Positions 55,024-63,132 of a stretch of 64,000 nt of DNA are shown here, piece after piece. A model generated the notes under the pieces. It worked only from the letters and a program-made list of their open reading frames with translations. It was not told the DNA's origin and ran no database searches. The DNA comes from Bradyrhizobium ottawaense (GTDB lineage: Bacteria; Pseudomonadota; Alphaproteobacteria; Rhizobiales; Xanthobacteraceae): assembly GCF_900099825.1 (NCBI RefSeq), contig NZ_LT629693.1, positions 6,955,001 to 7,019,000 on the forward strand, in the 5' to 3' direction. The translations under genes and the position numbers were made by a program. How positions within the stretch are numbered: the first letter of the stretch is position 1; every line of letters begins with the position of its first letter.

Positions 55024-55067
55024 CTTCCAAGCTGAATACGAGGGGTCGAGTCCCTTCACCCGCTCCA
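55024..55067 (+). repeat. Attachment-site copy 3
   Basis: The 44-nt tRNA-Gly 3' half has two substitutions relative to copies 1 and 2 (both in the T-arm). It is followed by CGATTTTCTACGCC, which differs from the copy 1/2 flank but resembles that of copy 4. Confidence 0.88.
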
Positions 55068-55167
55068 CGATTTTCTACGCCACGCTACGATCTAGTGCGA
55101 TTTGGCACGCTTTTATGCGCGCGTTTCCTCGCCGCCGATCCGGCGCGGCGATTGAGATCAACCTCTC

Positions 55168-56088
55168 CTAGAAACTTATCCCGCTGTCTGCTTCGCCTTC
55201 CACGGCGGGGATAAGGTTCGCGGCGAGAAAGTCCACGAAAGCTCTGAGCTTGGGAGCGAGATGCCGGCTCGACGGCCACAGCACCCGAAGCGGTCCGGAG
55301 CGGTCGGTGTAGTCGTCGAGCACGGTGACGAGCAGGCCTTCACGAAGTTGCCGGCCGATGGCGAAGTCCGGCAAATAGGCGATGCCCAGTCCTTGCTCGG
55401 CCATATAGATCAGCGGCTCAAGCGTGCTTGCGACCGCCGTTTTCGGCAGTTCAATCTCGACGCCGGCCTGCTCAGGCGGCAAGGGCCATTGCTCGAACCT
55501 TCTGCTGGTCGGAAACCTGTGGTGCAGACAGGCATGAGCCTTGAGGTCATCAGGGGTTTTGGGAACACCTTTGGCCGCGAGATAAGCCGGGGCCGCCACC
55601 AGGCGCCGGCGATAGGTGCCCAAGGCCCGCGACATCAAGCGCGTGTCGCCGGCGTCGGCGAAGCGCACCACGGCGTCAAAACCCTCCTCGATCACATCGA
55701 TGATCCGATCGCTGAAATCGAGATCCAGCATGATCTCGGGATAGGTCCGCATGAACGCCGCGAGCGTCGGTATCATCAGCATGCCGACCAATGGCAGACC
55801 GACACGCAGCGTGCCGCGCGGGGCCTCGTGTGTCTGCGACAGCTCAAGCTCGGCTGCTTCGATTTCAGAAAAGATGCGCCGGCAGCGATCGAGGAACAGG
55901 GCGCCTTCCGCGGTGAGTGTGATGCTGCGCGTGCTGCGATGGAAGAGGCGCACGCCGAGCCGTTCCTCCATCCGAGCCACTGACTTGCCGATCGCTGATG
56001 ACGACACGCCAAGCTGCCGTCCCGCAACCGTGAAGCTTCGGGTCTCGGCGGCCCGAACGAACGCATTGAGCGATCCCAGACTGTCCAT
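55168..56088 (-). CDS. LysR-family transcriptional regulator
   Basis: This 306-residue regulator has an N-terminal winged helix-turn-helix (LNAFVRAAETRSFTVAGRQL, SSSAIGKSVARMEERLGVRL) and a substrate-binding domain (LRVGLPLVGMLMIPTLAAFM). GGAGG lies 7 nt before the ATG at 56088. It diverges from the SDR gene across 168 bp, the usual layout for a regulator controlling its neighbour. Confidence 0.93.
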   Translation of the reverse strand: MDSLGSLNAFVRAAETRSFTVAGRQLGVSSSAIGKSVARMEERLGVRLFHRSTRSITLTAEGALFLDRCRRIFSEIEAAELELSQTHEAPRGTLRVGLPLVGMLMIPTLAAFMRTYPEIMLDLDFSDRIIDVIEEGFDAVVRFADAGDTRLMSRALGTYRRRLVAAPAYLAAKGVPKTPDDLKAHACLHHRFPTSRRFEQWPLPPEQAGVEIELPKTAVASTLEPLIYMAEQGLGIAYLPDFAIGRQLREGLLVTVLDDYTDRSGPLRVLWPSSRHLAPKLRAFVDFLAANLIPAVEGEADSGISF

Positions 56089-56256
56089 CCGCGAACCTCC
56101 ATATCGGACACTCATGTCCGATATGTTTGGAATTATGGCCTGTTTTTCAATTGGTCGAGAACGCTCATCTTGGGGCCAACGCCGCAACCGACCCCTCTCA
56201 CAACACCCGGTCGGAGACCGCGGCCACAGAAACCTTTTCTTATCAAGGAGATAATC

Positions 56257-57000
56257 ATGCCATCATCAGTCGTTCTCATCACTGGGGCTCTCACGGGCAT
56301 CGGCCGCGCTGCGGCGGTCTCGTTCGCGAAAGCGGGCAATCGCGTTGTTGTTTCTGGGCGCAAGCCGGATGCCGGTGAGGCACTGGTTCGCGAACTCCGT
56401 TCGCTCGGTGCCGAAGCCGAATTCGTCCAGGCCGATGTGCGCAAGGAAGACGATGTCCGTCGTCTCGTCGACCGCACCGTCGAGCGCTTCGGACGTGTCG
56501 ATATCGCGGTCAATAATGCCGGCACCGAAGGCAAACCCGGCCCGATCACGGAGCAGACCGCGGAAAGCTATTCCGCGACGTTCGACACCAATGTTCTCGG
56601 CGTACTCCTGAGCATGAAGCACGAAGCGCGCGTCATGCAGGGACAGCGCAGCGGGACCATCATCAACATCTCCTCGACCTATGGGCACGAGGGCGCGGCG
56701 GGGGCCCCGATCTATGTCGGCAGCAAGCACGCCGTCGAAGGCATCACCAAGTCGGTGGCGCTCGAGCTCGCGAAGTCGGGGATACGTGTCAATGCGGTGG
56801 CGCCTGGCCCGACCGACACCGGCATGTTGACCCGCTTCACGGGCACGCCGGAGAACAAGGCGGCGCTGACGGCGACCGTTCCGATGGCGCGTCTCGGCCT
56901 CTCGCAAGAAATCGCCAACGCGATCGTCTTCATCGCGTCGGAGGGAGCCTCCTACATCACCGGCCATGTCCTCCACGTCGATGGCGGCAAGAGCCACTGA
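56257..57000 (+). CDS. Short-chain dehydrogenase/reductase (SDR)
   Basis: This 247-residue NAD(P)-dependent oxidoreductase has cofactor motif TGALTGIG and VNNAG. The catalytic Ser is in INISSTYG, and Tyr and Lys in YVGSKHA (Y-x3-K). The C-terminus ITGHVLHVDGGKSH is typical of classical SDRs. AAGGAGATAA precedes the ATG. It is the likely target of the divergent LysR regulator; the substrate is unknown. Confidence 0.92.
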   Translation: MPSSVVLITGALTGIGRAAAVSFAKAGNRVVVSGRKPDAGEALVRELRSLGAEAEFVQADVRKEDDVRRLVDRTVERFGRVDIAVNNAGTEGKPGPITEQTAESYSATFDTNVLGVLLSMKHEARVMQGQRSGTIINISSTYGHEGAAGAPIYVGSKHAVEGITKSVALELAKSGIRVNAVAPGPTDTGMLTRFTGTPENKAALTATVPMARLGLSQEIANAIVFIASEGASYITGHVLHVDGGKSH

Positions 57001-57112
57001 CTCTGAGGGCTTTCTCGTTCGCGCTTCATCGATCGGGCTTGTTCACGGCAGTCGATTATTGCGACCAAACCCGATTGGCGCGCAACGCATTTCAAATAGT
57101 GGGAGGAGCCCG

Positions 57113-57547
57113 ATGGGCAACGTGGTGACGAAGCACAGCATTTCTTCCGAGCTGGCACAGAAGATGATCGATCAAGCGGTGGCAAAAGCCAGACAAATGG
57201 GGGTCGCCGAGAACATCGCGATTCTCGATGACGGCGGCAATCTCAAGGCCTTTAGCCGGATGGATGGGGCCCCGATCCTTTCCATCGAGATTGCGCAGAA
57301 CAAGGCGTACACAGCTCTGTTCGGCGTCTCCACCCAGGACTTTTTCAACTTTATCCAGCGCGACCCGTCGCTTCTGGCTGGGATCCCCACGCTTGCGCGT
57401 GTGGCAGCGTACGGAGGAGGTTTTCCTATCAAGGCGGGCGGAGAAGTCGTCGGGGCAATCGGGGTGAGCGGGGCTCCGGTGCAGCACGACGTCGATTGCG
57501 CGAAAGCAGCCCTTGCGCTCGTGCCCGATGCGATGCGAGCCGAATAA
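57113..57547 (+). CDS. GlcG/HbpS-family small protein
   Basis: This 144-residue cytosolic protein has the GlcG/HbpS fold (DUF336). Recognisable parts are AENIAILDDGGNLKAFSRMD, AQNKAYTALFGVST and IKAGGEVVGAIGVSGAP. Members bind haem or corrinoids or modulate catabolic operons. GGGAGGAG precedes the ATG. It lies 112 nt after the SDR gene, probably on the same transcript. Confidence 0.88.
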   Translation: MGNVVTKHSISSELAQKMIDQAVAKARQMGVAENIAILDDGGNLKAFSRMDGAPILSIEIAQNKAYTALFGVSTQDFFNFIQRDPSLLAGIPTLARVAAYGGGFPIKAGGEVVGAIGVSGAPVQHDVDCAKAALALVPDAMRAE

Positions 57548-57658
57548 TTGGAGCTCAGATCATGATGATTCACAGCCGTCCGGAAGAACAAGCGCTATGA
57601 GCACACCTTCGGAGAGCGCGATAGTGACCACCTGCACCTGCCAACACGGAGACGAGTC

Positions 57659-58027
57659 ATGACTGACAAGCCAGTGAAGATTCCGGGGCCGGACCACCCG
57701 ATTTCGATCGAAGCGAACCCGTCTCGCATCGTGGTCAAGGTCGGCGGAAAAATCATCGCCGACACAAGCGCTGCGTTGACACTTCGCGAGGCGTCGTATC
57801 CCCCCGTTCAGTATATTCCCCGTCGGGACATCGATATGGCCGCGCTTATGCGCAGCGAACACACTTCGTATTGCCCCTACAAAGGCGACGCTTCCTACTA
57901 CAGCATTCCTGCTGGCGGTGATCGTTCACGCAACGCGGTGTGGACTTATGAGGCTCCATTTGAAGCGATGATGCAGATCAAGGATTATGTCGCCTTCTAC
58001 CCGGACCGGGTCGACGAGATAAGTTAA
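57659..58027 (+). CDS. DUF427-domain protein
   Basis: This 122-residue protein contains the DUF427 core: HPISIEANPSRIVVKVGGKI, YPPVQYIPRRDIDMALM-like segment, and TSYCPYKGDASYYS, followed by WTYEAP and DYVAFYPDRV near the C-terminus. The family has a small beta-tent fold and no established activity. It is last of the SDR-GlcG-DUF427 set. Confidence 0.9.
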   Translation: MTDKPVKIPGPDHPISIEANPSRIVVKVGGKIIADTSAALTLREASYPPVQYIPRRDIDMAALMRSEHTSYCPYKGDASYYSIPAGGDRSRNAVWTYEAPFEAMMQIKDYVAFYPDRVDEIS

Positions 58028-58060
58028 CCGGCGAGAGGAAGGAGCATAAGAGATGGCGTC

Positions 58061-58186
58061 GATGGAAGAAAGGAACAGACGCTTGTCCTCGAAGCATTCA
58101 ATACACTCTTCAAGACCAGAGGCCGATCTCGACCTCTTCAGCTAAGCGATAAACAATGGTTCGTCGGGCCCAACTGCGTCCAATGA
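58061..58186 (+). pseudogene. Remnant of a SnoaL-like gene
   Basis: One frame reads EQTLVLEAFNTLFKTRG, which resembles the N-terminal helix of SnoaL-like/NTF2-fold proteins (LVLEAFdTLFNKRD). It then loses similarity and ends at TGA (58184-58186). No complete gene is possible here. Confidence 0.35.
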
Positions 58187-58280
58187 AACGTCCAACAAAG
58201 CGTCCAACACAAAAACTGGCTGCGCGTCTAAGCTTATGGTATGCAATCGAAAATCCGATCGGATAATTCGAGTCGGCGCG

Positions 58281-58294
58281 CTTCACCCGCTCCA
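58281..58294 (+). repeat. Degenerate attachment-site copy 4
   Basis: CTTCACCCGCTCCA equals the last 14 nt of tRNA-Gly. It is followed by CTCCACGATTTCCTGCGCC, similar to the flank of copy 3 with a 5-nt duplication (TCCAC). Confidence 0.5.
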
Positions 58295-58417
58295 CTCCAC
58301 GATTTCCTGCGCCTTCCCACGATGTTCTGCGATCGCGTTCGCTGGACGGCCGCACTCAGGTTTCCTGGGCGCGTAGCCCGCCGCGCTGCGCGTTGGGCCG
58401 AGGTGACGACGGTCCTT

Positions 58418-60337
58418 TTAGTTCACGCCGGCCTTCCGCAGGCCGCTCAGCAGCTGAGCCACAGCCTTTTGCGCCGTGGGATTCTGGTATTGGTCTTCGC
58501 TGTAGTATTTGGTGATCGAAGCGAGATCTGATCGCGAATTGTGTGCTTCTTTGAATTCATCGATCGCCTGTTTCGCTTCCGCATTTCGATTGGTCAGGGC
58601 AAGGGCTGCAATCAGCCAGGCGTGGGTAAACCAGAGGTTCGGCCGCGCCCGGACCGATGCCCCAAGAGCTTCGGCCGCCTTCTCGTAATCACCGATAGCG
58701 AAATAAGCGCGTCCTTTGACCCACAGGAATACCGTGTACGACATATCCTTGGGGCTGAGCTCACAAGCCTTTTCGGCGAGCGCAATCGCGCCCTTGGGAT
58801 CGCCGAGAAACACCATTTCATTGCCGGCCTGGGCATAGGCGGATGCGAAGTTGGGATTGATCTTGATCGCCTGCCTGAAGGCGTCGAGCGCGGCTTGATG
58901 GTTGCCGCGCAACCGATGGACCCACCCAAGAGCAAAATGCGCAGACTGCACATTAGGGTCGAGGCCTATCGCTTTTCTGGCGGCCGCATCCGCACGTTCC
59001 ACCTCGGCGTTGCCTGCGTCATTCCAGCCATTGAGGACATCCGAAGTCAGCTTTGTGGCGATTAGACCCAACAGGCGCGCATTGTCCGGATCTGCCATGA
59101 GGCCGGCCTCCGCATGCCGGCGTGCTTCGAGGGATTTTTCGGCCGTCTGAAAGCCGGTATTTGCCGCCATTGCTCTCATCCTCTCATCCAATGGATTGTG
59201 ATCCGCGGCCAGCGTGCCGACCTCGTGTCGCACCCCAGTTCTAATCACCTCATCATTCAGCGAAGCGGCGATGCGGCTCATCAGTTTGTCCTGCAGATCA
59301 AGCAGGCTGCCGGTTTCATATGCGAAGGAATTGGCCCAAAGGTTGGTGCCGCTTTCGGTGTCGATCAGCTGCGCATTCACCTGGACGAGCGGTCCCGTGC
59401 GCCTGACGCTGCCTTCGAGAGCGTAGCGGACCCGCAGCTCGCGGCCGATCTGGCGGGGGTCGTTCTGCTTGTCCTTGTAGGTGAAGGCGGTGCCGGAGGA
59501 GATCACCCAGGCGCGTTGCAGCCGGGAAAGCTCGTTCGTCAAATCGTCGGTGATCGCGTCGGCCAGATAGCCATCTCCCCTGTTTCCGTCGAAGTTCTTG
59601 AACGGCAACACGACGATCCGGTTCGTCCTGGCAACCGTTCCATGCAACTCGCGAAACATCAGCACTGACGCGATCGAGGCGACAGCGATCGCCCCGATGC
59701 TGGCGGTTATCGCCATTCCGCTCCAGCGGGCAGCGATCCAGTGGAGGAAAGAGACGCGTATCCGTTCATACGCGACCTCGTAGACGTGGACCGGGTACGG
59801 GATATTTTTTACACGGCGTTCACCGCGGTCCGCGAAAAAGAACTGGGGAAGAGCGCGCGTCTGGTCGTAGATGCTCTGGCTGACGCATACCGTTCCCGGC
59901 GACGCCAGGGCCTCGAGCCGAGCCGCGATATTGACGCTATTTCCGTAAAGGTCGCGCTGATCGACCAGGACGTCGCCCGTGTTGATCCCGATCCGGAGCC
60001 GGATGCGGTCCTTCTCCTTCTCATTCACCTGACGCGCGGCAAGTCCGCGCTGGATATCGAGCGCGCAGCGTACCGCGTCGACCGCGCTCGAAAACTCGAC
60101 CAGCAAGCCGTCGCCCATGCTACGCACGAGATGTCCGTTATATTTGTCGACTGTCGGGTCGATCAATTCACGCGCATGGCCCGCGAAGCGCGCATGCGTC
60201 TCGTCCTCGCTACGGCTCATCATGCGGCTGTAGCCGACGACATCGGCCAACATCACGGCCATCAATCGCCTACGCTGCGCGGCGACTGGCTCAATTGCCG
60301 TCGGGGCCGTCCGCGCGGTGACCAACTCGATTGCCAT
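58418..60337 (-). CDS. Class III cyclase with TolB-like and TPR domains
   Basis: This 639-residue protein has an N-terminal cyclase domain (about 25-195). Metal Asp residues are in VMLADVVGYSRMM and RSMGDGLLVEF, and GNSVNIAARLEALA is near its end. One span (about 207-228), a TolB-like domain (RIVVLPFKNFDGNRGDGYLA) and about six TPR units follow. This architecture is common and multi-copy in Bradyrhizobium. It is presumed to make cAMP or act as a scaffold; the first metal site is intact. Confidence 0.88.
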   Translation of the reverse strand: MAIELVTARTAPTAIEPVAAQRRRLMAVMLADVVGYSRMMSRSEDETHARFAGHARELIDPTVDKYNGHLVRSMGDGLLVEFSSAVDAVRCALDIQRGLAARQVNEKEKDRIRLRIGINTGDVLVDQRDLYGNSVNIAARLEALASPGTVCVSQSIYDQTRALPQFFFADRGERRVKNIPYPVHVYEVAYERIRVSFLHWIAARWSGMAITASIGAIAVASIASVLMFRELHGTVARTNRIVVLPFKNFDGNRGDGYLADAITDDLTNELSRLQRAWVISSGTAFTYKDKQNDPRQIGRELRVRYALEGSVRRTGPLVQVNAQLIDTESGTNLWANSFAYETGSLLDLQDKLMSRIAASLNDEVIRTGVRHEVGTLAADHNPLDERMRAMAANTGFQTAEKSLEARRHAEAGLMADPDNARLLGLIATKLTSDVLNGWNDAGNAEVERADAAARKAIGLDPNVQSAHFALGWVHRLRGNHQAALDAFRQAIKINPNFASAYAQAGNEMVFLGDPKGAIALAEKACELSPKDMSYTVFLWVKGRAYFAIGDYEKAAEALGASVRARPNLWFTHAWLIAALALTNRNAEAKQAIDEFKEAHNSRSDLASITKYYSEDQYQNPTAQKAVAQLLSGLRKAGVN

Positions 60338-60980
60338 CGAGGCGCCCTCTATCGATTATCAATATAACCTGCGCGCCCGCCGAAATGCGGATAGCAAAAG
60401 CGTCTTTTGGCATTTCGTCAATCCCCGGAACTCACATCTGCGAACTGAATTCCACCGCCCCAGATTGGATTTGGGCCGGCTACCGGGGATTGAAGAGTTG
60501 CTTCGATACCTGCGTTGCGCGTCGGGCCGAAGTGAGCAAGGCTGTGCGCCGAGTTTAGCGTCAATGCGTATTCGAGGTGCGTCGAAAGCGGCTACCGTTC
60601 GTCACGCCTTGGCTGAACGGCGTCGGTATCACGCCCCACGCGGCCGGCCAGTTCACCACCTTCGATCTGCCGGCTGATGCCGAAAGCGTGGTTTCCGACG
60701 CTGGCGCCTTTGCTCTTTTTGACGCCGCGATAAGCGTGATCGACACGCGGACTGAACTCGGCCTCCGCACCGACAAGTCTCTTGCGATGACGAATGGCAT
60801 TCTCACTATGCGCGGCCGTCTTGCATGGGCGCAGGACTTCAATCCGGATCGCTCGAAATGACAACCGAATCCACCGACGCTGTATCTGTTGTGCCGATGG
60901 ATCGCATCTGAATAAACTGACTTATCCGACGACACGGCAATTCCTAGCTTTTCCTTATGCATCCAATCGAGGAGAACGCT
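60338..60980. other. Region with gene debris between cyclase and OYE genes
   Basis: About 640 bp with no intact gene. The segment 60548-60861 is an autotransporter remnant, listed separately. Bases 60338-60547 show nothing recognisable apart from the cyclase promoter region. Confidence 0.5.
60548..60861 (+). pseudogene. Frameshifted fragment of an autotransporter beta-domain
   Basis: Frame 2 reads AEFSVNAYSRCVESGYR. From base 60598 frame 1 continues FVTPWLNGVGITPHAAGQF and later TRTELGLRTDKSLAMTNGIL and LRGRLAWAQDFNPDRSK. This order is that of the C-terminal autotransporter barrel in Bradyrhizobium. One base is missing where TACCGTTCGTC should read TACCGTTTCGTC. Both the passenger and the last strands are absent. 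Confidence 0.75.
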
Positions 60981-62054
60981 ATGAACCATTCATTCACGCC
61001 CGTCCGTGTCGGACGCTACACGCTGCCAAACCGTCTGGTCATGGCCCCGATGACCCGCAGCCGCGCCAAGTTGGACGGCACGCCGGGAGAACTGGCCGTC
61101 GAATATTATGCCCAGCGCGCCAGCGTCGGCCTGATCGTCACCGAAGGCACCCAGCCTTCCGATGACGGCCAGGGCTACCTCGCGACGCCCGGCATCTACA
61201 GCCCGGCGCATGTCGCAGGCTGGAAGAAGGTGTCCGCCGCCGTGCATGACAAAGGCGGCCGCATCTTCATCCAGATCATGCACGCCGGACGCATGTCGCA
61301 CCCCGACAATACGCCGCATCATCGCCAAGCCGTCGCACCCTCCGCGATCGCGCCGGGGGCGCAGATGTTCACCGCCACGGGAATGAAGGACATTCCCGCG
61401 CCGCGCGCGCTGGCGAACGAGGAAGTGCGCCGGACCGTCGCCGACTTCCGCCATGCGGCGCGCGCCGCCATCGAGGCCGGCGCCGATGGTGTCGAGATTC
61501 ACGGCGCAAATTCCTATCTCATCCAGCAGTTCTTCGCCCCGAGCGCCAACGCGCGCAGCGATGAATATGGCGGCTCGATCGCGAACCGTGCCCGCTTCGC
61601 CATCGAGGTGGTCCGCGCGGTTGCCGGGGAGATCGGCGCGGACCGGACGGCGATCCGCCTGTCCCCCGGCCTGACCATGAACGGGATCGACGAAGGCGCG
61701 GAAGGCCCGGACCTCTATCGCTATCTGGTCGCTGAACTCGGCAAGCTTGGCCTTGCCTACCTTCACGTCCTGCATGCCGGCGACGAGAAACTGGTGGGCG
61801 ACATCCGCGCACTGTGGAAGCAAGCGCTGATCGTGAACCGGCCCGGTCGTGCGCGCGACCGGATCGGCGCCGACCTGGCTTCGGGGCTGGCCGATCTGGA
61901 AGCCTACGGCCAGCTGGTCCTTGCCAACCCGGATTTCGTCGCCCGGGTGAAGACCGGTGCGCCGCTGAACGAAGCGGATCGCGCCAGCTTCTTTGGCGGC
62001 GCCGCACAGGGCTACACCGACTATCCCGCGCTTGAGGCGGCCACGGCCGCGTAG
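60981..62054 (+). CDS. Old Yellow Enzyme-family alkene reductase
   Basis: This 357-residue FMN enzyme has a TIM barrel starting VGRYTLPNRLVMAPMTRSRA. The active-site pair is in GVEIHGANSYLIQQFF (H-x2-N), and SANARSDEYGGSIANRARF is family-typical. OYE enzymes reduce activated C=C bonds or nitrate esters with NAD(P)H. GAGGAGAA precedes the ATG at 60981. The C-terminus ends normally (FFGGAAQGYTDYPALEAA). Confidence 0.93.
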   Translation: MNHSFTPVRVGRYTLPNRLVMAPMTRSRAKLDGTPGELAVEYYAQRASVGLIVTEGTQPSDDGQGYLATPGIYSPAHVAGWKKVSAAVHDKGGRIFIQIMHAGRMSHPDNTPHHRQAVAPSAIAPGAQMFTATGMKDIPAPRALANEEVRRTVADFRHAARAAIEAGADGVEIHGANSYLIQQFFAPSANARSDEYGGSIANRARFAIEVVRAVAGEIGADRTAIRLSPGLTMNGIDEGAEGPDLYRYLVAELGKLGLAYLHVLHAGDEKLVGDIRALWKQALIVNRPGRARDRIGADLASGLADLEAYGQLVLANPDFVARVKTGAPLNEADRASFFGGAAQGYTDYPALEAATAA

Positions 62055-62692
62055 GGCGCCCGCACCAGCGCAAGCGTGGCAGCGACGCAAGTCGCGCCAC
62101 GTGCCTGCGTGGCGCGGCGCACAGAACGTCGCTGCCACCGACGCGGCCGGGAAGGCGGGCGTCAAGCATATCGTCTTCATGTCGGCCGTGGGCGCGCGCG
62201 CGGCAGGAGGAGGAGCCGGTGCGCGGCGCCTCCTGCTGCGGGGCGAACAGCGTCTTGTCGCCACGGCGCCGGCCTGGACCATCCTGCGTATGAACTTCTA
62301 TGCCGAAGCTTTCCTGCAGCTCGCCTTGGCGGCCGGCCGCCCAAGCCCTCCGCGGCGTGCTTGCCGAAGACTTGCAACGGCGCGTCGAAGCGATCGACGG
62401 GTCGAAAACCGGCATCACGATTGGGCTCACTCCGCCCACGCCCAAGGGTCGACCAACCATCGTGATCACCCAAGGCGGATTACGTCCGAGCAAGCATGCG
62501 CACCGTGCGACATCGCGCCACCGACGAGTCTCTCGCGCACGGCCGTACGGAAATCATCCATCGCTTCGGCCGGGCCGCGTCGCCGACATATCGGTAAAAC
62601 AGATAGATATCATCTGAATAAATCGGCTGTTGCAGGGACAGCCTGCCTCCTAGGTTCTCCTCACTGTTAACCTCAACCCAATGGAGACCAAC
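62055..62692. other. Gene-debris region between OYE and DoxX genes
   Basis: About 640 bp with no intact gene. It contains an NmrA-like remnant (62122-62338). The rest, including several long but low-order frames, gives no family signal. Confidence 0.5.
62122..62338 (+). pseudogene. Remnant of an NmrA-like NAD(P)-binding protein
   Basis: In frame the segment reads QNVAATDAAGKAGVKHIVFM, SAVGA, then RLVATAPAWTILRMNFYAEA. This follows the order of NmrA/atypical SDR proteins (A-x-AGVKHIV-x-S, then the WTILRP-x-x-F-x-E region). The Rossmann Gly motif and the C-terminal part are missing, and the middle is shortened and Ala/Arg-rich. Confidence 0.6.
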
Positions 62693-63091
62693 ATGAGTGC
62701 AGTTTCTATCCAATCATCTCGTCCCACCCGTCGTATCGGCGCCTGGACGTTGCAGGGCATCATCGCGGCGGCGTTTCTTGCGGCCGGCGCCGCCAAGCTG
62801 GCCGGCGTTCCCTTCATGGTCGACTTGTTCGAGCAGATCGGACTCGGTCAGTGGTTTCGCGTCGTGACCGGCGTCGTCGAAGTGGCCGGCGCCGTCGCGC
62901 TGCTTGTTCCCGGCCTGGCTTCGCTCGCCGCCCTGTGGCTCGGCGGCACCATGGTCGGCGCCGTGGCAACCCATCTGTTCGTCCTGCACACCAGTCCGGT
63001 CCCGGCGATCGTCCTGGGATTGCTCAACGCGCTGGTTGTCTACCTGCGGCGCGATGAACTCGCTGCCTTGCTTCACCGGGTCAAGGGTTGA
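62693..63091 (+). CDS. DoxX-family membrane protein
   Basis: This 132-residue protein has four predicted spans. The first reads LQGIIAAAFLAAGAAKLAGV and the second is preceded by LGQWFRVVTGVVEVAGAVAL, typical of the DoxX family. GGAG lies 6 nt before the ATG at 62693; an ATG at 62681 lacks a site. DoxX-like proteins are linked to redox and thiol stress. The next gene, a pirin, starts 41 nt downstream. Confidence 0.88.
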   Translation: MSAVSIQSSRPTRRIGAWTLQGIIAAAFLAAGAAKLAGVPFMVDLFEQIGLGQWFRVVTGVVEVAGAVALLVPGLASLAALWLGGTMVGAVATHLFVLHTSPVPAIVLGLLNALVVYLRRDELAALLHRVKG

Positions 63092-63132
63092 GCTTTGAAG
63101 TTCAGAGACAGCCAAACCTCAGGAGAACGAAA

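Larger units (their letters stand above)
40961..55067. mobile_element. Genomic island segment 2
   Basis: About 14 kb lies between attachment copies 2 and 3. Cargo: IclR regulator, TauD-type dioxygenase, ferredoxin, P450, MFS carrier, receptor-cyclase fusion, AcrA/AcrB-like RND pair and a 43-aa membrane peptide. No integrase is seen. Confidence 0.6.
55024..58294. mobile_element. Genomic island segment 3 (short)
   Basis: About 3.3 kb lies between attachment copy 3 and the degenerate copy 4. Cargo: LysR regulator, SDR, GlcG/HbpS-like protein, DUF427 protein and a SnoaL-like remnant. The right boundary is weak because copy 4 keeps only 14 nt of the tRNA end. Confidence 0.45.
58028..58417. other. 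Island right-boundary region
   Basis: It holds the SnoaL-like remnant, a short direct repeat (GCGTCCAA / ACGTCCAA / GCGTCCAA, about 58166-58213) and attachment copy 4. No intact gene. Confidence 0.5.

Noticed and set aside
31365..58294. Search for a tyrosine or serine integrase inside the islands
   Set aside because: None of the frames shows recombinase motifs, so none is annotated.
60561..60989. Minus-strand ORF over the autotransporter remnant
   Set aside because: Antisense of a segment that clearly encodes autotransporter peptides on the plus strand.
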